Position numbers and translations under genes: made by a program | Origin: Alphaproteobacteria bacterium | GTDB lineage: Bacteria > Pseudomonadota > Alphaproteobacteria > UBA7879 | Reading direction: 5' to 3' | Assembly: GCA_002869105.1 (NCBI GenBank) | Contig: PKTP01000008.1 | Location: 1-35,678, forward strand | DNA: 35,678 bases | Notes under the pieces: generated by a model | Told to the model about the DNA's origin: nothing | Databases searched by the model: none | The model's input: only the letters and a program-made list of their open reading frames with translations | Shown: one piece after another, positions 17,697 to 25,630 of the stretch | How the letters are laid out: each line of letters opens with the position of its first letter | How positions within the stretch are numbered: position 1 is the stretch's first letter

Positions 17697-17775
17697 GAGA
17701 GATTGCCACGTTGGCATTACATGCCGCCTCGCAATGACGGTCAATAAAAAAACACCGCCTCGCAAGGGCGATAAA
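17697..17775. repeat. 79-bp repeat, copy 2 (identical to 741-819)
   Basis: This is identical to 741-819 over 79 bases, including a run of seven As. It stands 10 bp after the gltX stop codon in the same orientation as copy 1 does to tlc. Confidence 0.9.
17746..17770 (-). terminator. putative terminator of gltX, inside the repeat
   Basis: This is the same cgcc/ggcg hairpin plus T7 as at 790-814, beginning 16 nt after the gltX stop codon. The short stem limits confidence. Confidence 0.45.
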
Positions 17776-17785
17776 AATGATGCGC

Positions 17786-19159
17786 TTAAATTTTATATAA
17801 TCGCTGGCAGGTGAGGGTTTGGCCCAAAGTTTCAAGGATATCATAAATACCGGGCGCATTCAGGCGGCCGGTGAGAGCAATGCGCAGTGGTTTACCCAGC
17901 TCTGGCATTTTGAGAGCGTTCTCAGCAAGATAGCTCTTGATCAAGGAGGTGAGCGTTTCCTTGTTCCAAGAGTCAACGGATTGAAACTTCTCTGCAATAT
18001 TGGACATATGCTGGCGTGCGTCGGCGGTGAGTAAGGCCATTTCCTCAGCCGATGGTTGCGGCGGTGTGTCGGTATAGATAAGCGCCGCCACGGCCAAATC
18101 AATCAGCGTTTCTGCGCGTTGTGCCAAATGCGGTAAACTCATTTGAATGCGCTGGCTTTCCCGATCAGTAACGGCGCGGTTAAGCGTTTGTTCCAAGAAT
18201 GGTTTGAGGTGATTCATCGCATCTATAAGATCCAAAGATCTGAGATAGTGGGCATTGATGAAGCGCAGTTTTTCTAGATCAAAGCGCGCAGGGGCTTTAT
18301 TGAGATGATCCAACGTGAACCAGTGAATGGCTTGATCGATGGAAATGATTTCATCATCACCATGAGACCAACCAAGTTTGAGCAAATAATTGAAAACCGC
18401 TTCAGCCAAAAAACCTTGATCACGATAATGCAAAATAGAAGGCGCCCCGTGACGCTTGGAAAATTTATGACCATCAGGACCATGAATCAGCGGAATATGG
18501 GCAAACGCTGGCACGTTCCAGGATAGGGCTTGATATAGAGGAATTTGCTTGAAAGTATTATTGATATGGTCATCGCCTCGAATGACATGAGAAATGTCCA
18601 TGTCATGATCATCCACCCCCACGGCTAAAAGATATGTGGGAGTACCATCAGCACGCAGCAAAACAAAATCATCAAATTGACTGTTTTCAATGGTGATGGA
18701 TCCTTGGACTTGATCTTCTAAAGTTGCTTGACCTGTGAGGGGCATTTTAAAGCGAAGGACGCCTGTGGTATGGCCTGCTTCCCGGCATTTGCCATTATAT
18801 TTAGGGATGCCGCCGCTTTCGCGCGCTTGTTGACGCATGGCTTCAACCTCGTCGGCGGTGCATGTGCAATAGTAGGCATGATTGGATTGATAAAGCTTTT
18901 CGGCAACGTCTACATGACGGGCCTGTTGGTGGGATTGATAAACGGGCGCAGCATCAGCGGTAAGGCCCAGCCAAGCCAAGCCATCAATGATGGTTTTGAG
19001 AGAGGCATCGGCGTGTCTTTTTTGATCGGTATCTTCAATGCGGATCAGAAATTGCCCTGCAGTATGACGGGCCCACAGCCAATTGAACAGGGCTGTCCGG
19101 GCTGTGCCAATGTGAAGATCCCCAGTGGGTGAGGGGGCGATCCGAGTGATAACTGTCAT
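17786..19159 (-). CDS. gltX: glutamyl-tRNA synthetase
   Basis: This is a class I aminoacyl-tRNA synthetase of 457 residues. The HIGH motif appears as HIGT (residues 16-19) within APSPTGDLHIGTARTALFN, and the KMSKS motif as KFSKRHG (about residue 233). The C-terminal anticodon-binding domain is present and ends with the usual helix (IYDILETLG). Many alphaproteobacteria have two GltX paralogues, one charging tRNA-Gln for GatCAB; which role this one has cannot be told from this window. The gene is separated from alaS by repeats. Confidence 0.95.
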   Translation of the reverse strand: MTVITRIAPSPTGDLHIGTARTALFNWLWARHTAGQFLIRIEDTDQKRHADASLKTIIDGLAWLGLTADAAPVYQSHQQARHVDVAEKLYQSNHAYYCTCTADEVEAMRQQARESGGIPKYNGKCREAGHTTGVLRFKMPLTGQATLEDQVQGSITIENSQFDDFVLLRADGTPTYLLAVGVDDHDMDISHVIRGDDHINNTFKQIPLYQALSWNVPAFAHIPLIHGPDGHKFSKRHGAPSILHYRDQGFLAEAVFNYLLKLGWSHGDDEIISIDQAIHWFTLDHLNKAPARFDLEKLRFINAHYLRSLDLIDAMNHLKPFLEQTLNRAVTDRESQRIQMSLPHLAQRAETLIDLAVAALIYTDTPPQPSAEEMALLTADARQHMSNIAEKFQSVDSWNKETLTSLIKSYLAENALKMPELGKPLRIALTGRLNAPGIYDILETLGQTLTCQRLYKI

Positions 19160-19189
19160 GGGTACAGTTTATGCGCGATGCTGTATTGT

Positions 19190-19218
19190 TTGACAAGGGG
19201 TTTTGTCTGACTTAAAGT
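19190..19218 (+). promoter_or_regulatory. sigma70 promoter of the DUF4870 gene
   Basis: TTGACA (19190-19195), a 17-nt spacer and TAAAGT (19213-19218) stand 25-53 bp before the ATG. A GGGAG ribosome binding site follows at 19232-19236, 6 nt before the start. Confidence 0.6.
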
Positions 19219-19242
19219 TATGTTTATTAATGGGAGTCATTT

Positions 19243-19623
19243 ATGTCAAATTATCCAATTGAACCTCAGCACCATCGGGCTGGCTATGCGCCGCTGATCC
19301 ATTTATCCATAACAGCATCTTTGCTGTTCCCTTTAGCCATGATTATTGTGCCGTTGGTGGCTTATTTTGTTTCCCATAATCCACGGGTGCGCGCTGCTGG
19401 ACGAGAGGTTTTGAATTTTGCCATTACCATGATTTTCATTCCGTTTATTTTGGCCGGGCTGTTTGTTTCCCTTATTGGCATTCCGATGGGAATTATAATG
19501 CTTTTGGTTTTGGTGCCGTATCTGATTTTATCTTTTGTTCTATTCCCCATTGTTGGGGCGGTGCGCTGCGCTGATGGCATTGATTATCAATATCCCTTGG
19601 CCATTCGATTTCTGAAGGACTAG
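19243..19623 (+). CDS. DUF4870/Tic20-like membrane protein
   Basis: This small integral membrane protein of 126 residues has three to four hydrophobic segments (about 20-42, 54-78 and 82-108). The pattern YAPLIHLSIT, FVSHNPRVRAAGREVLNF and a C-terminal GAVRCADGIDYQYPLAIRFL is the DUF4870 family signature, which is distantly related to Tic20. Its function is unknown. It has its own promoter and a strong ribosome binding site, and it converges with the TetR-type gene 6 bp beyond its stop. Confidence 0.85.
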   Translation: MSNYPIEPQHHRAGYAPLIHLSITASLLFPLAMIIVPLVAYFVSHNPRVRAAGREVLNFAITMIFIPFILAGLFVSLIGIPMGIIMLLVLVPYLILSFVLFPIVGAVRCADGIDYQYPLAIRFLKD

Positions 19624-19629
19624 TCCTTC

Positions 19630-20199
19630 TTAGGTGTAGGGCTGCATGATTTTATCGCACCACCCTAGTTGTTGATCTAGGGTGCTTTGAAGCTTTTCGG
19701 CCGAGAGATCGGTGTGGAGCCATCGGTAGAGATTCACTAAATATAAACTGATGAACGCTTCGGTGCGGATGCGGCTGATGACGCTGGTGTTTGGAATGTG
19801 ACCGTAGGTAAAAAGCATTTCCCAGCCTTGCCGCAAAGCAGATTGAAACTGAAGATAATTTTGCGGCTCTTTAACCAACCCCTCAAATAAAACTTTCAAA
19901 GCACGACGATGGGGAGAGAGCACCTCAAACCGGGTCATGGTCAACTCGAGCAGGCGATCTTTGATGGAAAGATCAAGTAAATCTTCCTGGGGAATGATGT
20001 TTTGGATTTCCTCTGCCACATAGGTTTGCCAATAGACAACCCACTGGCTTTTGTTTGAGAGGTGTGGATGGAGATCAGTTGGCTCTATTGTAAGGGCGTT
20101 GCATAGATCCATCACTGAAAAATCAGCCCACCCTTTCTTTTCGATGAGGGAAAGGCTGGCCTCAATCAGGTGTTTTTTGGGGAGTTGATTTGTGGTCAT
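19630..20199 (-). CDS. TetR family transcriptional regulator
   Basis: The N-terminal 55 residues form a helix-turn-helix domain of TetR type (LIEASLSLIEKKGWADFSV, then LCNALTIEPTDLHPHLSNKSQ). The C-terminal part is helical, with RLLELTMTRFEVLSPHRRALK, and resembles the COG1309 proteins common in alphaproteobacteria that are sometimes annotated near COQ9. Ligand and targets are unknown. The start codon overlaps by ATGA the stop of a possible 40-residue reading frame upstream. Confidence 0.75.
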   Translation of the reverse strand: MTTNQLPKKHLIEASLSLIEKKGWADFSVMDLCNALTIEPTDLHPHLSNKSQWVVYWQTYVAEEIQNIIPQEDLLDLSIKDRLLELTMTRFEVLSPHRRALKVLFEGLVKEPQNYLQFQSALRQGWEMLFTYGHIPNTSVISRIRTEAFISLYLVNLYRWLHTDLSAEKLQSTLDQQLGWCDKIMQPYT

Positions 20200-20318
20200 G
20201 GGGTCAAAGACTTGGGAGGGGTGAAAGGCAATTTGCCAGCACGCGTTTTCAGGGTTTTTTTGAGCAAGAAAAAACCAACGCCGGCTATTTTATCTGCGAT
20301 GATGTTTTTGGTGATCAT
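20196..20318 (-). CDS. possible 40-aa basic peptide coupled to the TetR gene
   Basis: An ATG at 20318 opens a frame of 40 codons (starting MITKNIIADKIAGVGFFLLKK and rich in Lys and Thr) that ends at TGA 20198-20196, overlapping the TetR ATG by four bases. The exact ATGA overlap is the arrangement used by real operon pairs in this window. There is no good Shine-Dalgarno. It may be a small gene, a leader peptide or a remnant; I do not recognise it. Confidence 0.3.
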   Translation of the reverse strand: MITKNIIADKIAGVGFFLLKKTLKTRAGKLPFTPPKSLTP

Positions 20319-20381
20319 AATTCTTTTTTCACGGGGTTAAATAAGCTAGGGTAACTGTATCGAATAATCCAGGTCCTGACA

Positions 20382-21185
20382 ATGTTTGAGTCTTATATCC
20401 CCTTTCCACACATTGACCCTGTAGCGTTTACCGTGGGCCCGCTTGCTGTGCGGTGGTATGCCTTGGCTTATGTGACGGGCGTCTTGTTTTGTTGGCAGTA
20501 TAGCCGCTGGATTATAAAGAGATATCCTGCTTTGGGGATTCCACCTGAGAAATTTGATGATTTGATTTCCTGGGCGATCCCCGCTTTGGTGATTGGCGGG
20601 CGGCTGGGGTACGTGTTGTTTTATCAATTCGATTATTATGCGGCTCACCCCTTGGATACCCTTAAAATTTGGAAAGGTGGGATGTCCTTTCATGGGGGGA
20701 TTGTTGGTGTGATGATGGGGTTTTATCTTTTCAGCCGTCTTCATCATGTATCTTTCTTGAGAATGCTTGATTTAGTGAGCCTGGGGGTTCCTTTGGGGGT
20801 TTTCTTAGGGCGAATGACTAATTTCATCAATGGGGAATTGTATGGCCGTATCACTGATGTACCTTGGGCAGTACTGTTTCCAGCCGGCGGCTATTTACCG
20901 CGCCATCCCAGCCAGCTCTATGAAGCTGTGCTGGAAGGACTTTTGATTTTGATTGTTTTGAATGTTCTTTTTTGGCGCACCCGCATGATTCAGCGGCCAG
21001 GCCAACTTGTTGGTGTTGGATTAATGCTCTACGCTGGCGGGCGGTTTGTTGTGGAGTTTTTTCGCGAGCCCGATGCGCAGTTGGGCTTTGTTTGGCAGAT
21101 GCTGACCATGGGACAAATTCTGTCTATTCCGTATGCCTTACTGGGCTTGTTTTTGGTGCTGCGCCCTCGATTCCAGCGCCCATGA
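20382..21185 (+). CDS. lgt: prolipoprotein diacylglyceryl transferase
   Basis: Lgt transfers diacylglycerol from phosphatidylglycerol to the lipobox Cys of prelipoproteins, the first step of lipoprotein maturation, in the inner membrane. About seven membrane segments are visible in 267 residues. Signature blocks are MSFHGGIVG, GRMTNFINGELYGR (family signature) and RHPSQLYEAVLEG. The gene starts the lgt-midA-pgeF-gmk run; its stop overlaps the next start by four bases. Confidence 0.95.
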   Translation: MFESYIPFPHIDPVAFTVGPLAVRWYALAYVTGVLFCWQYSRWIIKRYPALGIPPEKFDDLISWAIPALVIGGRLGYVLFYQFDYYAAHPLDTLKIWKGGMSFHGGIVGVMMGFYLFSRLHHVSFLRMLDLVSLGVPLGVFLGRMTNFINGELYGRITDVPWAVLFPAGGYLPRHPSQLYEAVLEGLLILIVLNVLFWRTRMIQRPGQLVGVGLMLYAGGRFVVEFFREPDAQLGFVWQMLTMGQILSIPYALLGLFLVLRPRFQRP

Positions 21186-22180
21186 CGCTGGACGCGCTGT
21201 TTGCCAACCGAAACCAGGTGCCTTTAGAAGACTACATGGCTTGGAATAACCGTCAGTTTTATCAAGCCCCTGATTGTTTGGGAGCGGCAGGACATTTCAT
21301 AACATCACCCGAATTAACGCCGCTGTTTGGCTATGCTTTAGCTGAATGGGTGATTCAGCAGATGTCGGATTTTTCTGACCAGATCATCACCTTGGTTGAA
21401 TTAGGGCCTGGTCGTGGATTGTTAATGCGGGATGTCCTGACAGCTTTGACCAAGAGAGGATATGGCAAAAACCTGAAGGTTGTACTGATTGAGCAAAGTT
21501 CGGGGCTGCGAGATCAGCAAAAACAGAATCTTCAGGACTTTCATTTATCCATTAGCTGGTTTTCTCAGATTGAAGAAATAGACGTTAACGGCCCCGTGCT
21601 GATCCTGGCCAATGAATTTTTCGATGCTTTGCCCATCCAGAAATGGCGCTATCAAAAGGGGATATGGTATGAGTGCTGGGTTGCGAAGAGTGATGATGGA
21701 TTGAGGGTGGCTTGGCAACCTGCAAAAGAACAACCAGAATATGAACCGATTGAGGGTGCGGTCTATGAAGTGTGCCCTGTGGGATATACATTCTTCAAAC
21801 ACTGTTTGGATCTTTTAAAGAAACAAGGAGGGGCGTTAGTAATGATTGATTATGGCGCCTGGCAGGGAGATGGTGGCACCCTGCAAGCGATTTACCACCA
21901 CCAACAAGTGGATCCTTTGGCCAAGCCAGGAGCGGTAGACTTAACAGCCCATGTCCGCTTTGGTGACTATGCAGCATTGACGCCAACAAAGTGGGCGTGT
22001 CACTATAACACACAAGGAGATTTCTTGCGAAGGCTTGGTATTGAGGCGCTATTTTGGGGAGCGAGTCACCAAAACCCGGCACACCAAGCGGAGATACATC
22101 GATTGAGGCAGAGGCTGCTCGGGGCAGGCGTTGAAGACATGGGAGAGCTTTTTAAGGTTCTGGAGATAAAGGCACAATGA
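21182..22180 (+). CDS. MidA/NDUFAF7-like SAM-dependent methyltransferase
   Basis: This is COG1565/DUF185, the family of mitochondrial NDUFAF7, which methylates an arginine of a complex I subunit; the bacterial role is less clear. The N-terminal block AGHFITSPELTPLFG and the SAM-binding ELGPGRGLLMRDVL are diagnostic, followed by ILANEFFDALPI and MIDYG. The frame is open from 20972, but that part lies within lgt. The ATG at 21182 overlaps the lgt stop (ATGA) and gives 332 residues, starting MTLDALFANRN, as expected. Conserved order with lgt and pgeF is typical of alphaproteobacteria. Confidence 0.9.
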   Translation: MTLDALFANRNQVPLEDYMAWNNRQFYQAPDCLGAAGHFITSPELTPLFGYALAEWVIQQMSDFSDQIITLVELGPGRGLLMRDVLTALTKRGYGKNLKVVLIEQSSGLRDQQKQNLQDFHLSISWFSQIEEIDVNGPVLILANEFFDALPIQKWRYQKGIWYECWVAKSDDGLRVAWQPAKEQPEYEPIEGAVYEVCPVGYTFFKHCLDLLKKQGGALVMIDYGAWQGDGGTLQAIYHHQQVDPLAKPGAVDLTAHVRFGDYAALTPTKWACHYNTQGDFLRRLGIEALFWGASHQNPAHQAEIHRLRQRLLGAGVEDMGELFKVLEIKAQ

Positions 22181-22953
22181 AACACCAAGAGAAAAATGGC
22201 ATTGTCTGGTTTGAACATCCAGATATTCAGGTTCCTGGACTATCCTGTCGGTTTTTTGGGCGTGAAGGAGGGGTGAGCACTGGACCTTATGAAAGCCTTA
22301 ATGGCCGACCAGCTGCAAGTGAAGATCCCACTCATATTGCTGAAAACAAAAAACGAGTTGCGGCTGTGATGCAGGCAGATTTCCTCCACACCTCAACCCA
22401 GGTCCATGGAACAAAAGCCATTTGGGTCGACGATCAAACCCAAAGCACAGGTGAAGCAGATGCGTTGATGACGCAAAAAACTGGGCAGGTCCTTGCCATC
22501 AAAACAGCTGATTGTGTGCCGATTGTGATCATGGCCCGAGATGGAAGTGGCTGTGCCATTATCCATGCTGGCTGGCGTGGCGCGAGTCAGGGAATTATTG
22601 CGCAAACGTTAAGTGCTTTTCAAAAGCCTGTTAAGGCAGAGCTTGTGGCAGTTATTGGGCCTTGTATCCGCGCTAACAACTATCAGGTTGATGCAGCTGT
22701 GTACGCCGAATTCTCTGCCTATGAAAATCGAGATCTTTTTTTTAAGTCTGAGAAGAACGATGACCACTTTTATCTTGATTTGCCTGGATTCTGTGCGTAT
22801 CACCTGAAAGCGCTAGGTGTAAAAGAAGTGGCCGATATTGGCTTGGATACCTATGAGGATGAAGAGGTGTTTTTTAGCTGTCGCCGAGCGTTTCACCACG
22901 GGCAAGCCAATCAGTTTGGCTGCCAGTTTTCGTGCGTAAAAATTGAGGATTAA
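22177..22953 (+). CDS. pgeF: PgeF/YfiH family (LACC1-like) protein
   Basis: The family includes E. coli YfiH, annotated variously as polyphenol oxidase, purine nucleoside phosphorylase-like LACC1 homologue or peptidoglycan editing factor PgeF. Visible blocks are STQVHGTKA, KTADCVPIV, HAGWRGASQG and the C-terminal SCRRAFHHGQANQFG, containing the conserved metal-binding His and Cys residues. The 258-residue length is normal. It overlaps midA by four bases and is followed directly by gmk. Confidence 0.92.
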   Translation: MKHQEKNGIVWFEHPDIQVPGLSCRFFGREGGVSTGPYESLNGRPAASEDPTHIAENKKRVAAVMQADFLHTSTQVHGTKAIWVDDQTQSTGEADALMTQKTGQVLAIKTADCVPIVIMARDGSGCAIIHAGWRGASQGIIAQTLSAFQKPVKAELVAVIGPCIRANNYQVDAAVYAEFSAYENRDLFFKSEKNDDHFYLDLPGFCAYHLKALGVKEVADIGLDTYEDEEVFFSCRRAFHHGQANQFGCQFSCVKIED

Positions 22954-23622
22954 ATGGATTCATATCATAAGCGACATTCGGATTATTTAAAACACAAAGG
23001 CATTATGATGGTGTTTTCATCGCCATCGGGGGCGGGAAAAACAACCTTGACGCGCTCGCTCTGTTCCATGGATCGATATGTCAAACTTTCCATTTCAGCA
23101 ACAACCCGTCCCCCCCGGCCCGGTGAGGTTGACGGTGAACATTATCATTTCATGAGCCAGGCTGATTTTGATGTCGCGGTTGCAAAGGGCCAGTTTCTTG
23201 AACACGCCCATGTTTTTAATCATAGTTATGGCACGTGGCGGTCTGAAGTTGAAGAGGATATGAGACAAGGGTATGACGTGGTTTTTGATATTGATTGGCA
23301 TGGTGCTCAAACGTTGATTCAGGAAGATCGAGAACGGGTGGTATCTGTGTTTATTTTGCCGCCTTCGCTGGAAGTGCTGGACGATCGATTACGCGCCCGC
23401 GGCCAAGACGATGAGGAAATCATTCAATACCGCATGGGGAAAGCTCTGAAAGAAATTAGCCACTGGGCAGAATATGATTATGTGGTCGTGAATGATGACT
23501 TGAGTAAGGCTTTGAAGGATGTGAAATCCATTTTGAGAAGTGAACGGCTTAAGCGCTCAAGACAATTGGGGCTCAGTGATTTTGTCCATACTTTCATGGA
23601 GTGGACAAAAAAACCGGCATAA
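22954..23622 (+). CDS. gmk: guanylate kinase
   Basis: Gmk phosphorylates GMP to GDP. The P-loop is SSPSGAGKTTL (residues about 23-33), followed by the GMP-binding ISATTRPPRPGEVDGEHYHF. The ATG follows the pgeF stop directly (TAAATG), and a GAGG lies five bases upstream, which fixes the start. An N-terminal extension of about 17 residues (MDSYHKRHSDYLKHKG) precedes the core and is longer than in E. coli. It ends the lgt operon. Confidence 0.96.
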   Translation: MDSYHKRHSDYLKHKGIMMVFSSPSGAGKTTLTRSLCSMDRYVKLSISATTRPPRPGEVDGEHYHFMSQADFDVAVAKGQFLEHAHVFNHSYGTWRSEVEEDMRQGYDVVFDIDWHGAQTLIQEDRERVVSVFILPPSLEVLDDRLRARGQDDEEIIQYRMGKALKEISHWAEYDYVVVNDDLSKALKDVKSILRSERLKRSRQLGLSDFVHTFMEWTKKPA

Positions 23623-23646
23623 AAGAAAAAATGTGGTGGAAAAGCG

Positions 23647-23675
23647 TTGACAGTGGCCCGTTATCTGGGTATACA
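23647..23675 (+). promoter_or_regulatory. sigma70 promoter of rpsD
   Basis: TTGACA (23647-23652), a 17-nt spacer and TATACA (23670-23675) form a near-consensus promoter, about 33 bp before the rpsD ATG, in the short gap after gmk. Confidence 0.75.
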
Positions 23676-23708
23676 AACCTGTAATATCAACGAACCGGAT
23701 TTTTTTTA

Positions 23709-24323
23709 ATGACAAAAAGAGTGCAAGCCAAATACAAAATTAACCGCCGTCTGGGTGAAAACTTGTGGGGTCGTCCCAAAAGTCCAGTGAACACCAGAAC
23801 CACGGGTCCAGGACAACATGGTGCGCGTCGTAAGAAGCCATCTGATTATGGTATTCAGCTTGCTGCAAAGCAAAAGCTCAAGGGCTACTATGGCAACATC
23901 ATGGAAAAACAATTTCGCCGCACCTACGATGAAGCGGTGAAGCGTAAAGGTGATACCGTTGTAAACTTGGTGCAATTGCTTGAGCGTCGTCTTGATGCGG
24001 TTGTATACCGGATGAAATTTGTCCCAACTGTTTTTTCGGCCCGTCAATTTGTGAACCACGGCCATGTTTTGGTGAATGGCAAGAAAGTTAATATTCCTTC
24101 TTACCGCGTTCAGCCCGATGACGTTATTGAGGTAAAACAAAAATCACGGGAGATGCCTCTTGTGATTCAAGCCGTTGAATCTGCAGAACGTGATGTCCCT
24201 GGCTACCTTGATGTTGATCTTGCTAAGCGCACGGGTAAATTTGTACGTTTGCCAGAATTTGATGAAATCCCTTACCCGGTTCAAATGGAACCCAACTTGG
24301 TAATTGAATACTACTCAAGATAA
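23709..24323 (+). CDS. rpsD: 30S ribosomal protein uS4
   Basis: uS4 nucleates 30S assembly on the 5' domain of 16S rRNA. The protein has 204 residues; the N-terminal block ([11 protein letters not shown]) lacks zinc-binding Cys residues, and the S4 RNA-binding domain ([35 protein letters not shown]) covers about 92-155. It stands alone, with its own promoter and terminator, rather than in a ribosomal protein operon, as is usual in alphaproteobacteria. Confidence 0.97.
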   Translation: MTKRVQAKYKINRRLGENLWGRPKSPVNTRTTGPGQHGARRKKPSDYGIQLAAKQKLKGYYGNIMEKQFRRTYDEAVKRKGDTVVNLVQLLERRLDAVVYRMKFVPTVFSARQFVNHGHVLVNGKKVNIPSYRVQPDDVIEVKQKSREMPLVIQAVESAERDVPGYLDVDLAKRTGKFVRLPEFDEIPYPVQMEPNLVIEYYSR

Positions 24324-24346
24324 TTTTTGATACTTTATATTTTCCG

Positions 24347-24376
24347 AAAAAGACACAGTTTAGCTGTGGCTTTTTT
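24347..24376 (+). terminator. Rho-independent terminator of rpsD
   Basis: A stem aaaaag-a-cacag pairs with ctgtg-g-cttttt around a 5-nt loop, and ends in a run of six Ts. It begins 24 bp after the rpsD stop. Confidence 0.75.
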
Positions 24377-24473
24377 ATTGACGGTAGAAAGTATTGAGAG
24401 TCAAAGAACTGCCCTCGACTTTTAGGTCAGTCTATTATTTTAGTCTTAGGGCTGCAAGATGTCTGCTACATAG

Positions 24474-24502
24474 TTGACAAAGATAGGCATTAATTTTATG
24501 CT
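24474..24502 (+). promoter_or_regulatory. promoter of the barrel protein at 24536
   Basis: TTGACA (24474-24479), a 17-nt spacer and TATGCT (24497-24502) lie about 34 bp before the ATG at 24536. Confidence 0.6.
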
Positions 24503-24535
24503 TCAATGACTATTTAAAAACAGGGAAATCTAAAA

Positions 24536-25243
24536 ATGAAAAAATTATTTACTATTTCAATGCTTGCCTTTACTGCCTCTGCTTTTGATGATGGGTTTTA
24601 TGTGGGGGTAAATGGTCTTTTTCAAAATAACAAGGTTGAGAACAAAGTTTCTTTTCGAGGAGGAGGGAATCAACCAGTCCTTGATTTAGGAGCCTTGAAT
24701 CTTAGCCGTCAAAACATTAATCCTAATATTGTTTTAGGTTATTTATATTCTATAGATAGATGGGTTCTTTCAACATATGCAGAGTATACTTATTTAAATG
24801 ATAAAAAATCAAAGACGCTCATAAACAGAGATCCCGCTTTATTGCTTAATCGCTCTCTAAAATTAACCCATAAAATTAGACCTTCTTATGGGATCACCAT
24901 GAAATGTGGTTACAAGATTAATGATAAGAATATTTTATCAGCAGTATTGGGATATGTGAAAGAAGATCATTTAATTAAAACTGATGTTACATACACAGGA
25001 CCTCCCATTAGTATCAGTAAACTTTCAACAAAGATTAAACCCAATGTCATTAAAGTTGGTATGGCCTATGACTATGCCTTTAGTCAGAATATATTTGGGA
25101 ATGTAGAAATGTCTTATGGGTTTAAGGATAAGAACAAAAAAATAATTCGCCAAGAAATCCCCATTCAAGCAGGAATATCAACTTCTAATGTTAAAATTAA
25201 GAGATCTTGGCAAATAAAAGTTGGGGTTTCATACAAATTCTAG
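24536..25243 (+). CDS. outer membrane beta-barrel protein
   Basis: The protein of 235 residues begins with a short signal peptide (MKKLFTISMLAFTASA, cleavage before FDDG) and continues with DGFYVGVNGLF, the typical first strand of small OmpA/OmpX-like barrels. Alternating amphipathic strands follow (VLSTYAEYTYL, IFGNVEMSYGF), and the last strand ends GVSYKF with a C-terminal Phe, the BAM recognition signal. It resembles the protein at 34430-35254 (DGFYVG near the N-terminus, VSYK at the end), so the two may be paralogues. Function beyond being a surface protein is not known. Confidence 0.8.
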   Translation: MKKLFTISMLAFTASAFDDGFYVGVNGLFQNNKVENKVSFRGGGNQPVLDLGALNLSRQNINPNIVLGYLYSIDRWVLSTYAEYTYLNDKKSKTLINRDPALLLNRSLKLTHKIRPSYGITMKCGYKINDKNILSAVLGYVKEDHLIKTDVTYTGPPISISKLSTKIKPNVIKVGMAYDYAFSQNIFGNVEMSYGFKDKNKKIIRQEIPIQAGISTSNVKIKRSWQIKVGVSYKF

Positions 25244-25330
25244 AAAGTTTTCAGCCCTGCTATATGAAGCTTTGGTAGATATATATTATAATCCGAAGAA
25301 TGGCAGCTTGGAACCTTTGCGTATCAATTT

Positions 25331-25353
25331 AGAGGCCCTGGTGGGCCTCTCTT
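25331..25353 (+). terminator. terminator after the barrel gene
   Basis: An 8-bp perfect stem agaggccc/gggcctct with loop tggt is followed by ctttg. The T run is short, but the stem is strong. It lies 87 bp after the stop. Confidence 0.6.
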
Positions 25354-25440
25354 TGTATCTGAATTTAATCCTATTTAACTTCATTAGATCTTCTCGTAAT
25401 ATCTGGTGGCGCATTCAAAGATAAATATATTACAGATAGT

Positions 25441-25476
25441 GATTCAGTCCATTTGAAAGGGCAAATGGACTGAATC
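25441..25476. repeat. 15-bp perfect inverted repeat with 6-nt loop
   Basis: gattcagtccatttg (25441-25455) and its exact reverse complement (25462-25476) flank aaaggg. It runs directly into a truncated family A repeat at 25474, replacing that element's left arm. There is no T run on either side, so a terminator role is unlikely. Confidence 0.85.
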
Positions 25477-25630
25477 CTGAGAAGCGCAGCGACGTGAGGA
25501 TATAAAGAGATTCCCGCGGTCACTCTGTTCCCTCGGAATGACGGCTATCTAGGGAAAGGAGATTGCCACGTTGGGGCGACGCCTCGCTCCGTGATGATAA
25601 AAAAAATTCACGTCATCCTTGTAAAACTCA
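25474..25630. repeat. palindromic repeats A and B, fourth cluster
   Basis: Family A right half (25474-25502), a diverged family B copy with attcc/ggaat arms instead of attgc/gcaat (25507-25543), a B half (25559-25596) and an A-like fragment (25612-25628) follow one another. Confidence 0.75.

Larger units (their letters stand above)
17562..17775. repeat. cluster of palindromic repeats (families A and B)
   Basis: A degenerate family A copy (17562-17598), a family B copy with centre ggcctaaaggcc (17612-17652), a compact family A copy (17662-17695) and a second B copy with the terminator-like tail (17697-17775) fill the space between gltX and alaS. The B copy at 17612-17652 is nearly identical to 687-727. 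No gene is supported here. Confidence 0.85.

Noticed and set aside
17539..17859. 106-codon frame on the minus strand across the repeat cluster
   Set aside because: It consists of repeat DNA and the out-of-frame end of gltX.
20972..21181. Longer N-terminus for the MidA-like protein
   Set aside because: This part lies entirely inside lgt in another frame; the ATGA overlap at 21182 and family length support the shorter form.
23706..24140. 144-codon frame antisense to rpsD
   Set aside because: It mirrors the conserved rpsD codons and has no features of its own.
25221..25424. 67-codon frame after the barrel gene
   Set aside because: It overlaps the barrel gene's end and the terminator hairpin and has no recognisable features.
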